From Euryarchaeota archaeon UBA39 (GTDB lineage: Archaea > Thermoplasmatota > Poseidoniia > Poseidoniales > Thalassarchaeaceae): a stretch of DNA of 8,792 nt. The notes under the pieces were generated by a model. That model did no database searches, was not told where the DNA came from, and saw only the letters and a program-made list of their open reading frames with translations. This document shows positions 1-8,100 of the stretch, one piece after another (within the stretch, counting starts at the first letter, position 1; every line of letters begins with the position of its first letter). A program made the translations under genes and the position numbers. The DNA is taken from contig DAQW01000032.1 of the NCBI GenBank assembly GCA_002503045.1, positions 1 through 8,792 on the forward strand. The letters run 5' to 3'.

Positions 1-1
1 A

Positions 2-421
2 AATCGTATTCCGAATTTATTGATCAATGCATTAGTAGGATTCCATGCTGCACCTGTAGGAGCATTAGCACGTTTGCCTAGTCGCCCTGGAGGTAGTTTC
101 AGATTATTGACAATAGAACATGAATTACTTACTGAACAAGAAGTAGATGTTTTGAAATCAGCAGCACGAATTAATGGTTGGACATTACTTGAGGATTATG
201 ACGGGGATGTAGAAGAAAATCAAGAAACATGGTCGAAGGAGCAACATGAACAATTTAATCGAGAACGTATTCGAGCTGAAATGTTTGAATTATTATCGCC
301 GATTCAAGAAGAAATTGATCCTAATGGAAGGCCTTGGTGGGCAAGAATCGAAGATAGAGTGAGACATTTCCGTCAACTGCGACATCGTGCCTTTTGGAAT
401 TTTCAGAACGAAGAGAGGTAA
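2..421 (+). CDS. Hypothetical protein, 5'-truncated by the window edge
   Basis: The reading frame is open from the first bases of the window to a TAA at 419-421, so only the C-terminal 139 residues are visible. A TTG at position 20 is in frame, but nothing marks it as a start because the frame continues upstream. The first ~30 visible residues are mildly hydrophobic and rich in Leu, Ala, Gly and Pro. After that the protein becomes strongly charged and probably helical, with many Glu, Arg and Gln residues and a Trp/Arg-rich tail (PWW at visible residues 111-113, then several Arg/His residues). I see no catalytic motif, cysteine cluster or transmembrane helix. I do not recognise the family. It lies 31 bases upstream of the exported thioredoxin-like gene on the same strand, so co-transcription is possible but unproven. 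An SD-like GAGGTAA overlaps its stop codon. Confidence 0.7.
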   Translation, partial: NRIPNLLINALVGFHAAPVGALARLPSRPGGSFRLLTIEHELLTEQEVDVLKSAARINGWTLLEDYDGDVEENQETWSKEQHEQFNRERIRAEMFELLSPIQEEIDPNGRPWWARIEDRVRHFRQLRHRAFWNFQNEER

Positions 422-456
422 CATTGACCTATAACCAAGTTGTCTCAGATGTATGA
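415..456 (+). promoter_or_regulatory. Candidate SD plus 10-codon leader ORF before the thioredoxin-like gene
   Basis: An SD-like GAGGTAA (415-421) is followed two bases later by a TTG (424-426) that opens a 10-codon frame (MTYNQVVSDV). Its TGA (454-456) overlaps the ATG of the next gene as ATGA. The annotated ATG at 453 has no SD at normal spacing, and no in-frame alternative start exists between it and the upstream in-frame TAA at 432-434. Ribosomes might therefore reach it by termination-reinitiation. The SD is very close to a non-ATG start, and the whole arrangement could be chance. An alternative is leaderless transcription from a weak TATA-like CTATAA at 429-434. Both readings are inference. 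Confidence 0.2.
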
Positions 457-1451
457 AGCGCGCTATCTTACTAGCTTTTCTTGTGTGTTTTTCTGGATTG
501 GTTCAAGCATCTCCTATCATATTCGATACTGATGGATTATCGGTAATTTCTGAGCCAGGCGCTATTGAAAAAACCGGAAGTGTCGGTGGTTTGGCAATCA
601 ACATAGGAATTGGAAACCAATCTAATTCGACTGGAGATATATCTTCTGAAGATTGGCCGGTTATTGCAGAGGTTTACACAGCTACATGGTGTGGAAATTG
701 TCTTGATTCTGAAGATGCAGTTTCTGAGATTTCAACAACTAGAGAAGTTGAGGTACTTCATTACCATAGAGAATATTCTGAGATCAGAGATCCTTTCGGA
801 ACAGAGGTTGGTGATGACCGATGGATTGCTCGTTTCGGTCCTACAAATGTTCGTGCCACAGGGGGATTGGAGAGATTGCCTCCTGCAGTTGTGTTTAATG
901 GTGAGTGGCTTCATTCTGGGTCGGTCGCAAAAGGCTCTGGAAACTTGAGTGATGATTATGTTTTGAGTGCCGATCTTGGGTCGATGCTTTCTCTCGATGA
1001 TCTTTCTGCTTCATTGACTTGGACACCAAATGGTGATGAATTGAATGGAACTGTTGATTGGAGCGTCAGCGAAGAAATTCACTCAATGACAATGAAGTAC
1101 GACATCTGGGATGACGCATGCTCAGATCCAGATTCCGCATCCATTACTCCGATTCTCTATGTTGTTGAGGAAATCGCTCAAGACGAGAACGGGTCAAATG
1201 GGCTTGAGTTCTATCCTCATGTTATTCGAGATATCCATGAACTTCCTTGGGATAGTCCAGCGAATATCACACTTCCAGAGATTTGGGATGGAGAGGATTT
1301 TCGATTAGTTCTAGTATTCGATTGGGAAATGCAATTTATGTCAAGTGTATGTCTTGAAGAAACCCCAGTTTCAGGTTTCCTACCATCATCTGGTGCCATA
1401 TCGTCCCTTTTCATTCTCGCTTTAGCATCAATCGTGTTTAGAAGGAAGTAA
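453..1451 (+). CDS. Secreted thioredoxin-like protein with C-terminal membrane/sorting anchor
   Basis: The 332-residue product begins with a signal peptide: a KR charge, a hydrophobic core and a VQA cleavage site near residue 19. It then carries a thioredoxin-fold segment. A beta strand leads into W79-C80-G-N-C83, the usual place of the redox CXXC, and LPPAVVFNG at 142-150 supplies the proline expected at the cis-Pro position. The rest, residues ~170-300, looks like an extracytoplasmic beta-rich domain with two further isolated cysteines. The C-terminus is tripartite: LPSSG at 310-314, a ~15-residue hydrophobic stretch, and terminal RRK. That layout resembles sortase or archaeosortase sorting signals, or a simple membrane anchor. 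The likely role is disulphide exchange or thiol redox outside the cell; the substrate is unknown. The start at 453 is the only in-frame candidate that gives the signal peptide, and it lacks a good SD. The next gene begins 31 bases after its stop. Confidence 0.8.
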   Translation: MKRAILLAFLVCFSGLVQASPIIFDTDGLSVISEPGAIEKTGSVGGLAINIGIGNQSNSTGDISSEDWPVIAEVYTATWCGNCLDSEDAVSEISTTREVEVLHYHREYSEIRDPFGTEVGDDRWIARFGPTNVRATGGLERLPPAVVFNGEWLHSGSVAKGSGNLSDDYVLSADLGSMLSLDDLSASLTWTPNGDELNGTVDWSVSEEIHSMTMKYDIWDDACSDPDSASITPILYVVEEIAQDENGSNGLEFYPHVIRDIHELPWDSPANITLPEIWDGEDFRLVLVFDWEMQFMSSVCLEETPVSGFLPSSGAISSLFILALASIVFRRK

Positions 1452-1454
1452 TTT

Positions 1455-1481
1455 GGGTTTAACAACCCCCGAGGTAAGGGG
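1455..1481 (+). promoter_or_regulatory. Competing short stem-loops around the SD of the nuclease gene
   Basis: Two short perfect stems share the same C-run between the stop of the thioredoxin-like gene and the nuclease start. GGGTT (1455-1459) can pair with AACCC (1464-1468) over a TAAC loop. Alternatively CCCC (1467-1470) can pair with GGGG (1478-1481), which puts the SD GAGGT in a 7-base loop. The two cannot form together, so they could act as a simple open/closed switch for translation. The stems are only 4-5 bp, so this is a structural observation with a speculative role. Confidence 0.25.
1471..1475 (+). promoter_or_regulatory. Ribosome binding site that decides the nuclease start
   Basis: GAGGT, a 5-base match to the SD core, lies 7 bases before ATG 1483. 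The SD of the downstream helicase gene has nearly the same spacing (8 bases from its GAGGT to the ATG). This favours ATG 1483 over the in-frame TTG at 1453, which lies only one base after the previous stop and has no SD at proper distance. ATG 1486 is a second possibility at 10 bases. Confidence 0.6.
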
Positions 1482-1482
1482 A

Positions 1483-4400
1483 ATGATGGTGGTTGAGATG
1501 CAGATAACCTTGGAACAAATTCCAAGGGGGCCGTTGCCTGGATGGATTTTACAACACGCCATCCAGCAATCTATCGATCCCAGACCAAGTTCAGAAGGAG
1601 GTCCATCTCGAATTCTTTACATTCATTCATCTAAATTATCTCGTGATAGGTTTCTTAATCAAATTTCATCTTCAACTGGAATCGTTGATAGAAGTTCTCA
1701 TCTTACATTGAATGGACTATGTACTAAGATTTATGCAGATTTACGGGAACCACGAATGCTTCCTGATGGCCCATCCCTTGAACTTGCAATGCATTCAGTA
1801 ATGGAATCGAAAGCAGCACAACTTGAATTTCCATTATTACATCCCCTAGAAGATAGAGAATGGCCCATATCTAAAACTCGAACGTTGTTAAGGCTAAATT
1901 CAACTCTTAGAAGGAATAATGCCCCCCATGATACATTAGAAGAACATCTGAATGGGGTTCATTCCAGTATTGATGAAATCGAAAAGAATCTTGCAGGTGC
2001 ATATCCTTCTAGATTTCATTCTCGATTAATTGATGGATTAGAAAATCCAAAAAGATCCATTTTTACTTTTGATTCAGTTGATGGGATTATTTTGATGAAT
2101 CATTCTCCTTCTATCGATCCTATTTTACATAGAATTCTAGAAACGATTTCATCCAGAATCCCAATACACCAACTTTGCTATCATGGATCTCATAGATTGG
2201 GTTATCATGGATTGTTAATTGATGATATTCACCCGGTCAAGTCTTCGTCTGATCTTCCATCATGGATTCCTGATCATGAACCTGTTAAGGAAGAAAAAAC
2301 TGCAAATATACATCGTATTCACATTAGAGAATCCAAATCCTCAGCAAGAGTAACAGCTAAAATAATCAAAAAATATCTAGATTCTGGAATTGAAGATATT
2401 CTACTTATCCACCCATCCGGCAATAATCTTCCAGCAGAATGGAAAAATGAATTGTCTTCTCTTGGAATTCCAATTTCTTCAGGTAAATCCCAACTTCGTA
2501 GTAGTCCATATGTTCATTGGATTTCTTCTGCAATTCAAATCGCTCATTCCGAGGAGTGTTTTTCTCTCGAGTCAATTCTTTCATTTGCAGTTCAAAGAAC
2601 AATTAAACTGTTTGAATTAGCCGAGGTATCTCCTCACCCAGAAGACAACAATATTCGACCAATTCCGGATCGTGAAGTTTTGGAATCATTAGCTAGAGAT
2701 AGACGTTTAATTGGAGGAAAGGGAGTACTTCTTGATTGGCTCCGAGCACTTTCATCTGATGCCTCAGAATCTAGAAATCCGATTGCTTTTGAACAGACGC
2801 AATGGTGGTTTCTTTGTACAATAGGTGCATTATCTCCAATTTTAGATACTCAAGATTTCAATTTCTTAAATGACCGATCATATTGGAAAGGATGTGTTTC
2901 AGGAGTAGAACTTCCATTTGAAATAAATGAATCCACTCCTGATCTATGGTTGAATCATTTAATTTCAATGATGAATATTGATGATTTTTCTAATTTTGAT
3001 GGAGAAAGAGAAGATGGTTTGTTAGGATTACAAGTATTAATGTCTGAATTATCAAAGTTACGTTCTTATGAGAAATCAATTGGTTTATCTCCTCCCAATC
3101 GAACTGATTTATGGTGCAATCAAGTTCAATCTGTAATTGATTCTGGAAATTTACCCGAGGTCCCTTCCCCCTTTTCGCAAGTTTTAGTTAGAACTCCAGA
3201 AGAAGTACTTGGATGTCATGCAGAGAGAGTAATTCTTGTTGAGCCAACTGCAGAATATTGGGATCTAAGAGTTACGCTACCTCCACTTTTGCAAGAAGAA
3301 GACAGGCAAAGGTTGGGGATTTTGCGTCCCGATGGTCCTATACGACACACACGACATTTGTTACAATCAATTTACCATTCTGCAGAAGAAGTGATAGTAA
3401 TTGATCCCACGGTTCTTGACGAGTCTTCTCCCCCAGTAGCACCTTATGTTGAATTTTGGAGAGAATTTTCAGAATCAGAATCTCTCCCCTCGTTTCTTAC
3501 ATCTGAAGATTTTTCTAAAGGGTTAGGTTGGTGTAGGGTTCAACATAAAGACACATCAATAATTATTGCAGAAGATCGAACAGTAGAGCCATATTCAGAT
3601 GGATCTTCTACAGTTATTGTAGAGAAAACACATGGTGTTTCATGGCGAAGTAAACGTTCATCGGAGGGAAATTTGCTACTAAAGAGACAACAAACAACAA
3701 CTGAACCTCTTTCTTATACATCTGCACTTGTGACTTTTGAGTCCCAACATTTTGCCGATAGAATTCAAAGACAACCCACATTGATTTCTGGTTCAGATGC
3801 TTATCTTTCTGATGCAAAGGTAAGACCATTTATTGTGAGTACCAAACCATTGACATTTATTCCTCAGCCAAAACATCTCAAAGAAGGTATCCCTAGGCCA
3901 ACAGAAAATCCCACTTGGCCAGTTATCGGAGGTATTTGGAATGAAAAAGAAACATTGTCAATAGATCCACGACCTATTTTCCCGGAAGAAATCAATATTG
4001 CAGCAGTTGACAATCGTCATGGGCATTCTTCTACAAATGAATGGAAGGTTCCAGATGTTTGGTCCCCCTCAAGGATTCAATCTTGGATTGAATGTGGTAG
4101 AAAAGGTTGGCTTCGTCAAGCTTTGTTTGCTCAATCTGACGATATTCCAGATGAAGAACTTGATTCACGAACTAGGGGTGTTCTAATTCATGAAGTAACA
4201 GAAGGTATGATTGAGAAAGCACTTGGAATGACCCGTTCTAAAGAAAGAACATCCTTTACTCCTCGATCAGTAGCTAATAGTGGTAGTAATCCAACGAAAT
4301 TAATGACAAATATGGCAACATTACTTGATCAACATGCCCCTTGGCTTTCTAGATCAGATGTGGTAACTGACGAAAGATTACGAGATCTTGTTGGGATGGA

Positions 4401-5181
4401 TGATGAATCGTGGAGGTCATGGTTGGCCAAACGCCCAGACTTATCTCCTTCAGGTAGGTTCGCTGAAATAATTTCAGCAGAATTTGAGATTTCTGATTCG
4501 GTTCCGATTTGTATGGAATACAAGATTGGAAACAAGTTAGAAGATCAGGAAGGTACCATTATTGGACAAGATCAATCTGGAAATGATGTAAAGGTTAGAG
4601 GTTTTATTGATCGAGTAGATTTGATTCCGATTGGGAAAAATGGTGAATTAATTGATGAATCAGGTAGTGAAGAAATAGCACCCTTACATCCTGATGGCAA
4701 ATGGACTCCCAAGCGATTGATATTGATACGTGATATTAAGACTGCATCAAAAGTTAGAGGTGCAGATAAACACCATAATGCTTTGTTGGAAGATGTCCAA
4801 TTAGCCATTTATGCTAGAGCATGGGAAATTGAACATCCTGGGGATTTAGTAGTCGGGGTAGGTGTGACAGATATTGGATTTGAGACTACACATCATATTG
4901 AACTAGATCCTACATGGTTAGATACTCTTGGTGAATTAAAAATTGGAGAACGAACTAATGTATTAACTGGCCTATTCAGGCCAATATCTAGCACTTCTAC
5001 TTCTTCCAATCAACCTGGATTTAGGGCATGGTTAGAACATCGTTTGAATATGGTTTTCCGAGCAACAAATTCTGCTAGAAATGGCCAAGTCGCCCCAAAT
5101 CCGTCGTCAAATTGTTCGTTCTGTTCTGTTTCAGATATATGTGGTCTTTCTGCAATTGGAGGTGAAGGTAAATGGGGTTAA
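1483..5181 (+). CDS. AddB/RexB-like helicase-nuclease subunit with iron-sulphur PD-(D/E)XK nuclease
   Basis: The 1232-residue product resembles the AddB subunit of AddAB/RexAB helicase-nucleases, which process double-strand-break ends. The N-terminal half looks like a degenerate UvrD-type helicase. RILYIHSSKLSRDRF (43-57) sits where the first strand and P-loop would be but has no GxxGxGK[ST]. FDSVDGIILMNHSP (196-209) fits the AddB strand-2 region. IEDILLIHPS (303-312) followed by LGIPIS fits the 2B-type region, and LLQEEDRQRLG (602-612) resembles the AddB 'dR..lg' motif. The C-terminal nuclease is complete: RGVLIH (898-903), GFIDRVD (1040-1046), D1084-I-K1086, and Q1106 with Y1110. Cys871 plus C1211-X2-C1214-X5-C1220 match the four-cysteine iron-sulphur staple of AddB. 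The start is ATG 1483, chosen from the SD; an in-frame TTG at 1453 would add 10 residues. The 3' end overlaps the helicase gene by 10 bases, so the two are probably one operon and one complex. A strand-scanning (Chi-like) role for the dead helicase is inference. Confidence 0.82.
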   Translation: MMVVEMQITLEQIPRGPLPGWILQHAIQQSIDPRPSSEGGPSRILYIHSSKLSRDRFLNQISSSTGIVDRSSHLTLNGLCTKIYADLREPRMLPDGPSLELAMHSVMESKAAQLEFPLLHPLEDREWPISKTRTLLRLNSTLRRNNAPHDTLEEHLNGVHSSIDEIEKNLAGAYPSRFHSRLIDGLENPKRSIFTFDSVDGIILMNHSPSIDPILHRILETISSRIPIHQLCYHGSHRLGYHGLLIDDIHPVKSSSDLPSWIPDHEPVKEEKTANIHRIHIRESKSSARVTAKIIKKYLDSGIEDILLIHPSGNNLPAEWKNELSSLGIPISSGKSQLRSSPYVHWISSAIQIAHSEECFSLESILSFAVQRTIKLFELAEVSPHPEDNNIRPIPDREVLESLARDRRLIGGKGVLLDWLRALSSDASESRNPIAFEQTQWWFLCTIGALSPILDTQDFNFLNDRSYWKGCVSGVELPFEINESTPDLWLNHLISMMNIDDFSNFDGEREDGLLGLQVLMSELSKLRSYEKSIGLSPPNRTDLWCNQVQSVIDSGNLPEVPSPFSQVLVRTPEEVLGCHAERVILVEPTAEYWDLRVTLPPLLQEEDRQRLGILRPDGPIRHTRHLLQSIYHSAEEVIVIDPTVLDESSPPVAPYVEFWREFSESESLPSFLTSEDFSKGLGWCRVQHKDTSIIIAEDRTVEPYSDGSSTVIVEKTHGVSWRSKRSSEGNLLLKRQQTTTEPLSYTSALVTFESQHFADRIQRQPTLISGSDAYLSDAKVRPFIVSTKPLTFIPQPKHLKEGIPRPTENPTWPVIGGIWNEKETLSIDPRPIFPEEINIAAVDNRHGHSSTNEWKVPDVWSPSRIQSWIECGRKGWLRQALFAQSDDIPDEELDSRTRGVLIHEVTEGMIEKALGMTRSKERTSFTPRSVANSGSNPTKLMTNMATLLDQHAPWLSRSDVVTDERLRDLVGMDDESWRSWLAKRPDLSPSGRFAEIISAEFEISDSVPICMEYKIGNKLEDQEGTIIGQDQSGNDVKVRGFIDRVDLIPIGKNGELIDESGSEEIAPLHPDGKWTPKRLILIRDIKTASKVRGADKHHNALLEDVQLAIYARAWEIEHPGDLVVGVGVTDIGFETTHHIELDPTWLDTLGELKIGERTNVLTGLFRPISSTSTSSNQPGFRAWLEHRLNMVFRATNSARNGQVAPNPSSNCSFCSVSDICGLSAIGGEGKWG
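1508..1527 (+). repeat. Perfect 8-bp inverted repeat, 4-base loop
   Basis: CCTTGGAA (1508-1515), loop CAAA, then TTCCAAGG (1520-1527) form a perfect hairpin beginning 25 bases into the nuclease gene. The codons it covers read TLEQIPRG, so the element is inside coding sequence. The position just after the start codon is one where RNA structure often affects translation or processing. No U-tract follows, so it does not look like an intrinsic terminator. Confidence 0.55.
1538..1566 (+). repeat. Perfect 8-bp inverted repeat, 13-base loop
   Basis: CTGGATGG (1538-1545) pairs perfectly with CCATCCAG (1559-1566) around a 13-base AT-rich loop. It begins 11 bases after the preceding hairpin (1508-1527) and also lies inside the early codons of the nuclease gene. 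Two exact 8-bp stems within 60 bases of AT-rich coding DNA are more than I would casually expect, but chance is not excluded. Confidence 0.45.
4968..4983 (+). repeat. Short GC-rich inverted repeat in the nuclease gene
   Basis: TGGCCT (4968-4973), loop ATTC, then AGGCCA (4978-4983) form a 6-bp hairpin about 190 bases before the helicase start. It lies in coding sequence between the nuclease catalytic core and the C-terminal cysteine cluster. No function can be assigned, and it may be incidental. Confidence 0.3.
5158..5165 (+). promoter_or_regulatory. Strong Shine-Dalgarno for the helicase gene
   Basis: GGAGGTGA is an 8-base match to the complement of the usual prokaryotic and archaeal 16S rRNA 3' end (...UCACCUCC). 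It lies 6 bases before ATG 5172 and entirely within the last codons of the nuclease gene. It is the best SD in the window and fixes the helicase start. It also suggests that translation of the two subunits is coupled. Confidence 0.75.
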
Positions 5182-8100
5182 ATCATGCACAAAGGCTTGC
5201 GTTAAATCTCGATTCACACCTTGTAATTGATGCAGGCGCAGGTACTGGAAAGACCAGAACGATTGTCGATCGAGTGATAGAGCATTATCTTACAGAAAAT
5301 CAGCGTGCATCTGCAATCTTACCACGCCCATCTCGCCCAGGTCGGTTACCAGGGGGGATGATTGTAGATGGTAATGCCAACAGAGTAGATTTGAATAAAT
5401 GGAATGGCCTTTTGCCTACCGAAGTCATTGTTCTGACATTTACTAATGCTGCAGCTGAAGAACTCAAACATAGAATTCGTATTGCTTTGGGAGACTTAAG
5501 AGAAGGGAGCACATCTGGAAATGATGACGATGGAGCAGATTCCAGAATTATCGCCCAAGGCCTTCCTGATCAGTTTCGAATGCTTCTTGAAGACGCACCA
5601 ATAGGAACTATTGATTCATTTTTCACCCGCCTAGTCTCTCCTTATCGAGCGTTATTGGGCATTGATGTAACAGATGATCAAATTTCAGACTCTCAACGGG
5701 TTTCATTAGAAACGTTGGCTGTTAATACTGCTTGGAGACTTCCTTACAATGATAATCGATTAGCAAAGGCTGCTGATGCAGGCATTCCTTATGATATCAG
5801 GGAGCAATTTTTTGAAGCGAGAAGGAGAGTTTCCCAAACAGTTGGAGCCACGTATACATGCAGAAAAATCTTGAAAGGAATGCTGAGCCGTTCAGTATTT
5901 TTAGATCGAGCAGTTGAACAATTATTTGATCCTTCAATTCAATCAGTTTCTCCCGATTTACTTCGTAGAGAAATAACGTCTTGGTTGGATGAAAATCGTA
6001 TTTTTGAAGTTCTCAATAATTTACAAAATCCATTAGCAGATTGGTTGGAGTTAATTGAAGACGAGGGAGCAATAAAAGATACTGAATCAGGGACACGCTT
6101 GGCAGCATTGGACCATGCTCTCTCCCTCCCACCTCCTTCTGATAGTTGGGAAGCGTTAGTCCGAATATTCCATCTTTTCAGAATTTCATCATCACAAACT
6201 GGTGCAAGAGTGGATGGTGGTAATGGATTAACTGACAAACCATCTCTTCTTCCGAGGGGGTATTTGCCACCAAATTCAACTGCTTGGGAAAGAGGACATA
6301 CAGGATATCCAAAAATAGCAGATGAACTCAAAAACCTCTCAAAGAAAGTAAATACTGAATGGTCGAATCAAGACCATCTTTTTGAGAGGAAAATTGCTTT
6401 TATTGTAGGAATGCTTGATGATTCTTTGCCTACTCATATGCCTTCTGATTATCCAATACGTCCTGAAATTATCGAGATTCCAACTAATTATTCTGGAAGA
6501 GATGTTTCTGACGGAAGACGATTTGATCTTACTCAAGAAGCAACTATGTTGAATGATCTTTGGATTATTCATCGTGCAACTTCTGGTATCCTTCGTAAAC
6601 TTAAATCCACTAGGGGCTTACATGATTTTGAGGACATCTCTGAATTAGCAGGAGATTTGCTTTTGTCTCATTGCCCGCAAATATGTCGAACACTATATTC
6701 TGGTCCAATCATTGATTCTCTCAATGATATTGATATCCATCGACCGTGGTCTGATGATCATTTGAATCGAACTCTAAGTCTTGCTCATGAAGCTTTAGAA
6801 GATCCAACATCATTGGGTTATGCAAACACTTCTGATGCAGAAAAAGCTCTAGTTGATTTAATCAAACGTGTTGATTTATTGAAACGAATACGCCGCCGGT
6901 ATTTGGCAATGATTCTTGACGAAGCGCAAGATATCAATCCACGTCAATGGAGACTTCTTTCTAGACTATGGGGTCCTCGATTGAGAGAAGAATCAGATCT
7001 AATTCCCGATCAAAATTTAGAATGGGAACCTACAATTTGTTATGTTGGAGATATTAAGCAGAGTATTTACTTATTCAGGCAAGCACAAGTTTCGACCTTT
7101 CATCGCTTTGCAGAGCACCTTCGAAGAATCAATGACCATGAATTATCAATACTTGATATTTTCAAATCACCTAATCCACTTCGGACGTCAGAGTGGAGTC
7201 GTGACCCTAGGGCGTTACATGATACATTTGTTCGTGCTTCTTTGCATAGTATGGAAAATAGAAAATCTCTGAATCCAGAAGTCAGATTTGATGGAACTGA
7301 TGGAGTTGACCCAATTTCAACTCAAGAAATATCACTTCGAAAATCTGGCCATGTTCGTTTATCAATTAATTATCGTACATCCGGTGGTTTGCTACGAGTC
7401 ATGGATCGTTGGTGGAAGGATGTGTTCCACCCCCGGCATCAAACCTTTTCAAAAGCCGATTGGTATGCAGAAGACCAGAAATTAACGCCTTGTCCAGAAA
7501 AGGAAGAAGATTCTGGGACGCTTGAATGGTTACTTCCTATTGGCCCATCAGGAATTAATGAAGTACCAAACGACCCTACAAAACCAATTGATTTATTTTT
7601 ACATGGAAAGGGACATAGGAAAAAATTGGAATCTTCGTTGATTGTAGAACGAATTAGAGCATTAATTGATGGTTCTGATTGTAAGATACAATCAAGTTCT
7701 GGTGATCAACAATACATTGTCGAAAACACACCTGTAAATCCTAGTGACATAATGGTACTTCTTCCAAGTCGTAAGGATTATTTGGATCCAATATTAAGTG
7801 GTTTGAGTGCATTAGGAATCCCTGTACAAGCCGATAAAGAAGGAGCATTATTTTCACGTCCATCTGTCCGTCCTTTACTAGGACTTGTTCAATTATGTGC
7901 TCGCCCTCATCATCGTCACCATGCCTCTTGGGTCGCTCGATCAGTCTTAGTGGGATTAAATGATGACGAATTAAATCGATTTATCAGGGATTCTTCAAAA
8001 GGTTCGAATTTGATTCAAAGAATGGGTGATTTTGCCCACACTGAACAGCAAGCTGCTTTAATTCAAGGATGGAATAATAGGGTAAATTCTGGAAGAATTG

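Noticed and set aside
68..97. LPSRPGG-like peptide in the first gene resembling the Pro/Arg insert of the helicase, as a shared element
   Set aside because: The match is a few low-complexity residues with no extended DNA similarity, so it is most likely coincidence.
470..495. T-rich run as a U-tract terminator for the first gene
   Set aside because: It encodes the hydrophobic core of the signal peptide, whose Phe/Leu/Val codons are T-rich. No stem precedes it.
1453..1482. TTG at 1453 as the start of the nuclease gene
   Set aside because: It would begin one base after the previous stop with no SD at proper spacing, while ATG 1483 has GAGGT 7 bases upstream. It would add only 10 unconvincing residues.
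3926..3943. GGAGGT before an ATG inside the nuclease gene
   Set aside because: The ATG is out of frame with the nuclease, no meaningful product follows, and the purine run is explained by the Gly-Gly codons.
5939..6331. 130-residue open frame on the - strand
   Set aside because: It lies wholly inside the helicase gene, opposite its 1B region, and the + strand frame carries the ordered SF1 motifs. The antisense translation shows no recognisable motif.
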